DNA of 64,000 nt, taken from the NCBI RefSeq assembly GCF_002223055.1, contig NZ_NKFL01000006.1, positions 1,736,001 to 1,800,000 of the forward strand, written 5' to 3'. The notes below the pieces were generated by a model. The model had not been told where the DNA came from. It saw only the letters and a list, made by a program, of their open reading frames with translations, and did no database searches. The stretch is from Burkholderia sp. HI2500 (GTDB lineage: Bacteria > Pseudomonadota > Gammaproteobacteria > Burkholderiales > Burkholderiaceae). Shown here one piece after another: positions 59,650-64,000 of the stretch (within the stretch, counting starts at the first letter, position 1; every line of letters begins with the position of its first letter). The translations under genes were made by a program, and so were the position numbers.

Positions 59650-61062
59650 TTACGACCAGTTCGCGTGGAAGCTGCCCGGCTTGTCGGTACGCTCGAACGT
59701 GTGCGCGCCGAAGAAATCTCGCTGCGCCTGCACGAGGTTCGCCGGCAGCCGCTCGGAGCGGTAGCTGTCGAAATACGCGACCGCCGACGCGAACGCCGGT
59801 ACCGGCACGCCGGCCTTCACCGCGGCGACCACGACGTCGCGCAGCGATGCCTGGTAATTCGCGGCGATGTCCTTGAAGTACGGATCGAGCAGCAGGTTCG
59901 CGAGCGCGGAATCCTTCGCGTACGCGTCCGTGATCTTCTGCAGGAAGCGCGCGCGGATGATGCAGCCTGCACGGAAGATCTTCGCGATCGTCCCGAGATC
60001 GAGGTTCCAGCCGTACTCTTCCGACGCCGTGCGCAGTTGCGCGAAGCCCTGCGCGTACGAGATCACCTTGCTCAGGTACAGCGCGCGGCGCACCGCTTCG
60101 ACGAACGCGGCGCGATCGCCTTCGAACGGCGCGGCGGCCGGGCCCGAGAGGACCTTGCTGGCCGCGACGCGCTCGGTCTTCAGCGACGACAGCACGCGCG
60201 CGAACACCGATTCGGTGATCAGCGGCAGCGGCACGCCGAGATCCAGCGCATTCTGGCTCGTCCACTTGCCGGTGCCCTTCTGCGCGGCGCGATCGAGGAT
60301 CACGTCGACCAGGTGCTTGCCGGTTTCCTCGTCCTTCTTGCTGAAGATCTTCGACGTGATCTCCATCAGGTAGCTGTCGAGCTCGCCCTGGTTCCACTCG
60401 GTGTACACCGCGCCGAGTTCGTCGTTGGTCAGGCCCGCGACGTCCTTCAGCACCGCATAGCTTTCGGCGATCAGCTGCATGTCGCCGTATTCGATGCCGT
60501 TGTGGACCATCTTCACGTAATGGCCCGCACCGTCCGGGCCCATGTACGCGACGCACGGCTCGCCGTCCGACGGCGCCTTGGCGGCGATCTGCTTGAGGAT
60601 CGGCTCGACGAGGTCGTATGCGTCACGCTGGCCGCCGGGCATGATCGACGGGCCGCGCAGCGCGCCCTCTTCGCCCCCCGACACGCCCGTGCCGATGAAG
60701 TGCAGGCCCGATTGCGCGAGCTCCTGGTTGCGGCGGATCGTGTCGGTGAAGTGCGTATTGCCGCCGTCGATCAGCACGTCGCCCTTCTCGAGCAGCGGCT
60801 TGAGCGACGCGATCGTCGCATCGGTCGCTTCGCCGGCCTTCACCATCATCAGGATCCGGCGCGGCGTTTCGAGCGACGCGACGAACTCCTCGAGCGTATA
60901 GGTCGGCACCAGATTGCGGCCGGGGAATTCGGCGATCAGTTCGTCGGTTTTCTCGCGGCTGCGGTTGTACACCGACACCGCGTAACCGCGGCTCTCGATA
61001 TTGAGTGCGAGATTGCGGCCCATCACCGCGAGCCCGATCACACCGATTGCTTGTTTGCCCAT
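59650..61062 (-). CDS. gnd: 6-phosphogluconate dehydrogenase, decarboxylating
   Basis: Gnd makes ribulose-5-phosphate and NADPH in the pentose phosphate pathway. The 470-residue protein has the NADP motif [19 protein letters not shown], the catalytic lysine in [18 protein letters not shown], the conserved [21 protein letters not shown], and the substrate stretch [13 protein letters not shown]. Its start [10 protein letters not shown] lies 97 bases after the DUF938 gene, beyond a terminator. Confidence 0.98.
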   Translation of the reverse strand: MGKQAIGVIGLAVMGRNLALNIESRGYAVSVYNRSREKTDELIAEFPGRNLVPTYTLEEFVASLETPRRILMMVKAGEATDATIASLKPLLEKGDVLIDGGNTHFTDTIRRNQELAQSGLHFIGTGVSGGEEGALRGPSIMPGGQRDAYDLVEPILKQIAAKAPSDGEPCVAYMGPDGAGHYVKMVHNGIEYGDMQLIAESYAVLKDVAGLTNDELGAVYTEWNQGELDSYLMEITSKIFSKKDEETGKHLVDVILDRAAQKGTGKWTSQNALDLGVPLPLITESVFARVLSSLKTERVAASKVLSGPAAAPFEGDRAAFVEAVRRALYLSKVISYAQGFAQLRTASEEYGWNLDLGTIAKIFRAGCIIRARFLQKITDAYAKDSALANLLLDPYFKDIAANYQASLRDVVVAAVKAGVPVPAFASAVAYFDSYRSERLPANLVQAQRDFFGAHTFERTDKPGSFHANWS

Positions 61063-61077
61063 TAGTCAATTCTCCGG

Positions 61078-61110
61078 AAAAAACGGGGCGCGACCCGAGC
61101 CGGGTCGCGC
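61078..61110 (-). terminator. Terminator of the sirtuin-DUF938 operon
   Basis: GCGCGACCCG (61088-61097) pairs with CGGGTCGCGC (61101-61110) over AGC, followed on the minus strand by CCCCG and six T. It separates the operon from gnd. Confidence 0.85.
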
Positions 61111-61159
61111 GCACAGGCGAAAGGATAGTGGAAACCCGGCGGCGATGCGCGCTTGCGTG

Positions 61160-61801
61160 TCATTGCTCCGCGTGCGGCAGCCGCCGGAACACGACGCTCA
61201 GGTTGTTCGCCGGCATCTCGACCACCTCGATGCAGTCGAGCCCGCGATCGAGGCCGAGCGCGACGACGGTCTCGAGATCGCGCACGCCCCACGACGGGTC
61301 GCGGCCGCGCAGCTGCAGGTCGAACGCTTCGTTCGACGGCGCCGTATGCCGGCCCTCGCGGCGATACGGCCCGTACAGGAACAGCACGCCGCCCGGCCGC
61401 AGCAGGCGCGACGCACCCGCGAACAGCGCGTCGGTGCAGGCCCACGGCGAGATGTGAATCATGTTGATGCAGACGATGGCATCGAGCGTGTCGACCGGCC
61501 ACGACGCGTCGCGCACGTCGAACGCGAGCGGCCCGGCAACGTTGGCGAGGCCGGCATGGGCAACCCACGCGGCGATCGAGCGCCGCGCCTGCGCATCGGG
61601 ATCGCTCGGCTGCCAGTGCAGGCCCGGCAGCGCCTGCGCGAAGTGGACCGCGTGCTGCCCCGTGCCGCTCGCGATTTCGAGCACGCGGCCGCTCGCCGGC
61701 AGCACGCGGCGCAAGACGTCGAGGATCGGCCCGCGATTGCGTTCGGCCGCCGGCGCCGACAGCCGCGCGGACGGATCGGGCGAAGCGGTCGGATCGGTCA
61801 C
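61160..61801 (-). CDS. DUF938 SAM-dependent methyltransferase
   Basis: The 213-residue protein has the class-I motif RVLEIASGTGQHAVHFAQALP, the acidic motif QPSDPDAQA and INMIHISPWACTDALFAGA, a DUF938 signature. Substrate unknown. The GTG start at 61801 overlaps the sirtuin stop as GTGA, so the two are translationally coupled. The operon ends in the terminator at 61078-61110. Confidence 0.9.
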   Translation of the reverse strand: MTDPTASPDPSARLSAPAAERNRGPILDVLRRVLPASGRVLEIASGTGQHAVHFAQALPGLHWQPSDPDAQARRSIAAWVAHAGLANVAGPLAFDVRDASWPVDTLDAIVCINMIHISPWACTDALFAGASRLLRPGGVLFLYGPYRREGRHTAPSNEAFDLQLRGRDPSWGVRDLETVVALGLDRGLDCIEVVEMPANNLSVVFRRLPHAEQ

Positions 61802-62694
61802 GATGCGTGCTCCCGTGCGTGGTTCGCGAGGCCCAGCCGCGCAGTCAGCGCGTCGAGCGCGGGTGCGCAGCGCGCCTCGACCTTCAGCGTCAGCATCGGA
61901 TCGGCGCGCGTGTGGCCGAGATTGAGCGCGGCGACCGGCTTGTTCTGTGCCTGCGCCCACACGCAAAAGCGGTAGCCGGAATACACCATCAGCGACGAGC
62001 CGACGACCAGCAGCGCATCGGCCGCCTCGAGCGCCTGCGACGCGAGCGCCACGCGCTCGCGCGGCACGTTTTCGCCGAAGAACACGACCGCCGGCTTCAG
62101 CAGCCCGCCGCACGCGGGGCACGCCGGAATGCGGAACGTGTCGAGCGCGGCCCATTCGAGGTGCGCGTCGCCATCCGCGGCCGGCTCGGCCTGCGCGCCC
62201 AGCAGTTCGGGATTGTCGGCCTCGAGCATGACCTGGATCGTCGCGCGCGCATGATGCGCGCCGCAGCCGAGGCACGTGACGCCGTCGATTCCGCCATGCA
62301 GTTCAATCACGTCGCCGCTGCCCGCGCGCTGGTGCAGGCCGTCGACGTTCTGCGTGACGAGCCGCTCGACCCGTCCCGCGCTGCCGAGCCGCGCCAGTGC
62401 CACGTGCGACCCGTTCGGCTGCGCGCGGCCGACGACGGGCCAGCCGATCATGCTGCGCGCCCAATAGCGCCGCCGCGCGGCATCGGAGCCGAGGAATTCG
62501 TGGAGCTGGATCGGCGGCGAGCGCATCCATTGGCCGTTGCGGTCGCGATAGCCGGGAATGCCGGAATCGGTGCTGATGCCCGCGCCGGTCAGCACCAGCA
62601 GGCGCGGATGACGCTCGACGAACGTGTGCAGCGCATCGAGTGCGGCCGGATCGACGTCGGCGGTTGAGGGATCGTTCTGAGCTGTGTCGTTCAT
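61798..62694 (-). CDS. Sir2-family NAD-dependent protein deacylase
   Basis: The 298-residue sirtuin has the NAD motif [23 protein letters not shown], the catalytic stretch [12 protein letters not shown] and ELHGG with the histidine. The zinc cysteines are in CLGCGAHH and [10 protein letters not shown], and GSSLMVYSG is the NAD loop. It removes acyl groups from lysines. The ATG at 62694 lies 120 bases after the candidate small RNA terminator; no clear promoter was found in front of it. Confidence 0.94.
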   Translation of the reverse strand: MNDTAQNDPSTADVDPAALDALHTFVERHPRLLVLTGAGISTDSGIPGYRDRNGQWMRSPPIQLHEFLGSDAARRRYWARSMIGWPVVGRAQPNGSHVALARLGSAGRVERLVTQNVDGLHQRAGSGDVIELHGGIDGVTCLGCGAHHARATIQVMLEADNPELLGAQAEPAADGDAHLEWAALDTFRIPACPACGGLLKPAVVFFGENVPRERVALASQALEAADALLVVGSSLMVYSGYRFCVWAQAQNKPVAALNLGHTRADPMLTLKVEARCAPALDALTARLGLANHAREHAS

Positions 62695-62818
62695 GTTGGC
62701 AACGCGTGATCGGGCGGGTCGGCAAGCCGTGCGCCCGCACGGGCGTGCCAGACACGCCAGCACATGATACAGAACGCCGCGCGATCGGGCCGATGGCCCG
62801 CGTCGCACATCGGCGCAC

Positions 62819-62890
62819 AAAAAAAGACGCCCATCCGCCACTCGGCGATGGGCGCTTCAACAATTGATCCATCGGGGTAGTGGATCAACT
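62819..62890 (-). ncRNA. Candidate small RNA 3' end with double hairpin
   Basis: On the minus strand two hairpins follow each other. TTGATCCA pairs with TGGATCAA (62864-62871 with 62881-62888) over the nine-base loop CTACCCCGA. A second stem GATGGGCG/CGCCCATC (62847-62854 with 62828-62835) follows, then seven T, a classical terminator. No protein gene on the minus strand upstream would need it, and the sirtuin starts 120 bases further on. The C-rich loop is like those of riboregulators that pair to ribosome sites. The 5' end is not visible; coordinates cover the 3' end only. Confidence 0.55.
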
Positions 62891-63727
62891 GACAGCACAA
62901 TTTCGCGGCGTCCGCCCTGCTGCGGCGGGTGAACGCTTCCCCTGGACTCCATGTGTTCCGCGATGCCGAATGCATCGATGCGCTGCTGGCTTTCCGGTGC
63001 GTTCCGGTTCGGCCCCGTCGCGCCGCCGCAATGCACGGCACGCACACGCCTACGCCGCACGACGACTTGCGTTGCGCGCGGCAGATTGACGATCCGGGAT
63101 CCGGGCCGGGCCATCCGCAGGCATTCACGGTTCATCCCCGACGGCCGACTGGCACCAGTCGGCCTCGTGCGTCATGCCTGCACGTCGTCGTTCAGAACAA
63201 ACCCGATTGCTCGGATGGAACGGAAAGCCGCGCGCTCACGTCGCCTCGATAAACGGCGAAGCGAATGGCCCGGCAGGTCGGCGATTCATGTTTGCAACAC
63301 GACACGTTGCGATTCGGTCTGTTTTCATTCTCTTGTCCCCGTCTCCGATACGTCCGACCCACTGAAGCGATCGCCGGACCGACTGCGTCCGCGACCGCGC
63401 TCACGGCCTGCACAGATATGCAAGGAGCGCACCATGCTTCACGCCGCAAGGCCGCGCGGGTCAAAACGGGGCCATCGACGCGCATCGCGCACCGGCAAGC
63501 AGCGCGAACGTTTCGAAACTGAAACGCCTGCCGGATCGGCGGGCATCGGCCGGGCGAGCCGTCACGCCGCACCCGCCCGGCCCAAGCGGGCGGCGCGACG
63601 TTGCATCGGCGCGCGACCGCCGAACGGCTTACAATCGGCCCACAGTGCCGCATGAACCGGCGCGCGGCGCCGTCCTGGCCTTCCTCGCGCGGCACGCACC
63701 ACCCGACCGGAGCCCACTACCCGACAC
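62891..63727. other. Gene-free region between the small RNA and an unknown gene
   Basis: I see no convincing protein gene on either strand in this 837-base stretch. Overlapping frames lack ribosome sites and family features. The 5' end and promoter of the candidate small RNA must lie in the left part. The composition is mixed, with CG-rich and AT-richer patches, as in many intergenic regions of this group. Confidence 0.5.
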
Positions 63728-64000
63728 ATGCCTGACGCACACGACTGGCTGGATACCGACTACCGCACGCTGTTCCGCCTGCATCCGGATCGCCGGATCG
63801 AACGCGAGAACGATCCCGACTGCTCGCCCGGGCCGCGCTTCTGGCTCGGCCGAAGCGCCGACGGCAACCTGGCGGGCATACGCGCCGACGTGCCCACTGC
63901 TGTTGCAGACGAACTCGCGCACCTGGCCAGCAGCGAACCGCCGTTGGCGGACCGCATGCAGCCCGCGCACCTCGATCGCTATCTCGCGCTGCTCGCCCCT
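63728..64000 (+). CDS. Unrecognised protein, N-terminal part
   Basis: The first 91 residues are visible and the gene runs off the right edge. It starts MPDAHDWLDTDYRTLFRLHP and continues through GPRFWLGRSADGNLAGIRADVPTAVADELAHLA, an alpha/beta mix without signal peptide. The WLGR and ADVP pattern recalls N-terminal halves of two-part GNAT proteins, but I cannot confirm a family from this part. The start codon is the first ATG after a long gene-free stretch. Confidence 0.6.
   Translation, partial: MPDAHDWLDTDYRTLFRLHPDRRIERENDPDCSPGPRFWLGRSADGNLAGIRADVPTAVADELAHLASSEPPLADRMQPAHLDRYLALLAP

Noticed and set aside
62691..63128. A 145-codon minus-strand frame crossing the small RNA hairpins
   Set aside because: It runs through a perfect hairpin and a terminator with a T-run, which fits RNA structure better than a protein; the composition is Cys/Arg-rich without a domain.
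62929..63655. Overlapping short plus-strand frames in the gene-free stretch before 63728
   Set aside because: No ribosome sites, no consistent codon bias and no family features in any of them.

Overview
The window is typical of a Burkholderia cepacia complex genome, most likely the second chromosome. It has GC-rich codon use throughout, and the extracellular lipase LipA with its foldase Lif is near-identical in layout and residues to the B. cepacia lipase. The leu-asd-fimV-truA-trpFBA and sdh-gltA-mdh-acnA blocks are also arranged as in that group. The species cannot be fixed from the sequence alone. I see no tRNA, rRNA, insertion sequence, prophage or CRISPR array.

Left part (1-15.3 kb), amino-acid biosynthesis. 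On the minus strand leuC, a 48-residue entericidin-like lipoprotein, leuD and leuB are followed by asd under its own promoter. Then come fimV-truA-trpF-trpB, an orphan beta-class DNA adenine methyltransferase and trpA (cut by the window edge). An orphan flgE paralogue on the plus strand, with an AT-rich upstream region, sits between asd and fimV. Between leuB and asd a 39-codon open frame ends in a dense run of Ile, Thr and Lys codons, 80 bases before asd. It looks like an attenuator leader peptide of the aspartate pathway and is the most striking signal in the window. Two tandem Tat-exported paralogues of unknown function lie upstream of leuC.

Middle-left part (15.3-26 kb), accessory metabolism and regulators. 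It holds a cupin protein, a glutathione S-transferase, an NTF2-like protein, and an MFS exporter divergent from a LysR regulator. Next come an amino-acid permease with an Lrp regulator and dimethylargininase (arginine-type catabolism), and a DUF1479 oxygenase-like protein and VOC protein divergent from an AraC regulator. Several promoter regions carry palindromes or helically phased repeats that fit the adjacent regulator families.

Central part (26-39.5 kb), TCA cycle. The minus-strand run sdhCDAB-sdhE-gltA is followed by a GntR/HutC regulator with a palindromic operator, divergent from mdh. A CitE-like lyase, a secreted MliC-like protein, prpD and acnA follow on the plus strand and end at a strong terminator.

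Right part (39.5-64 kb), transport, secretion and stress. It contains an arsR-AHSA1-DUF1801 operon, a secreted sedolisin with a lux-box-like element upstream, an MFS exporter, and a polyamine-type ABC transporter divergent from a MocR regulator. After these come the lif/lipA pair, a copper TonB receptor with DUF2946 and cytochrome b561, and a Pr6Pr membrane protein. The region ends with a LysM/M23 lipoprotein, gnd, a DUF938 methyltransferase overlapping a sirtuin, a candidate small RNA with a clear terminator, and a truncated unrecognised gene at the right edge.
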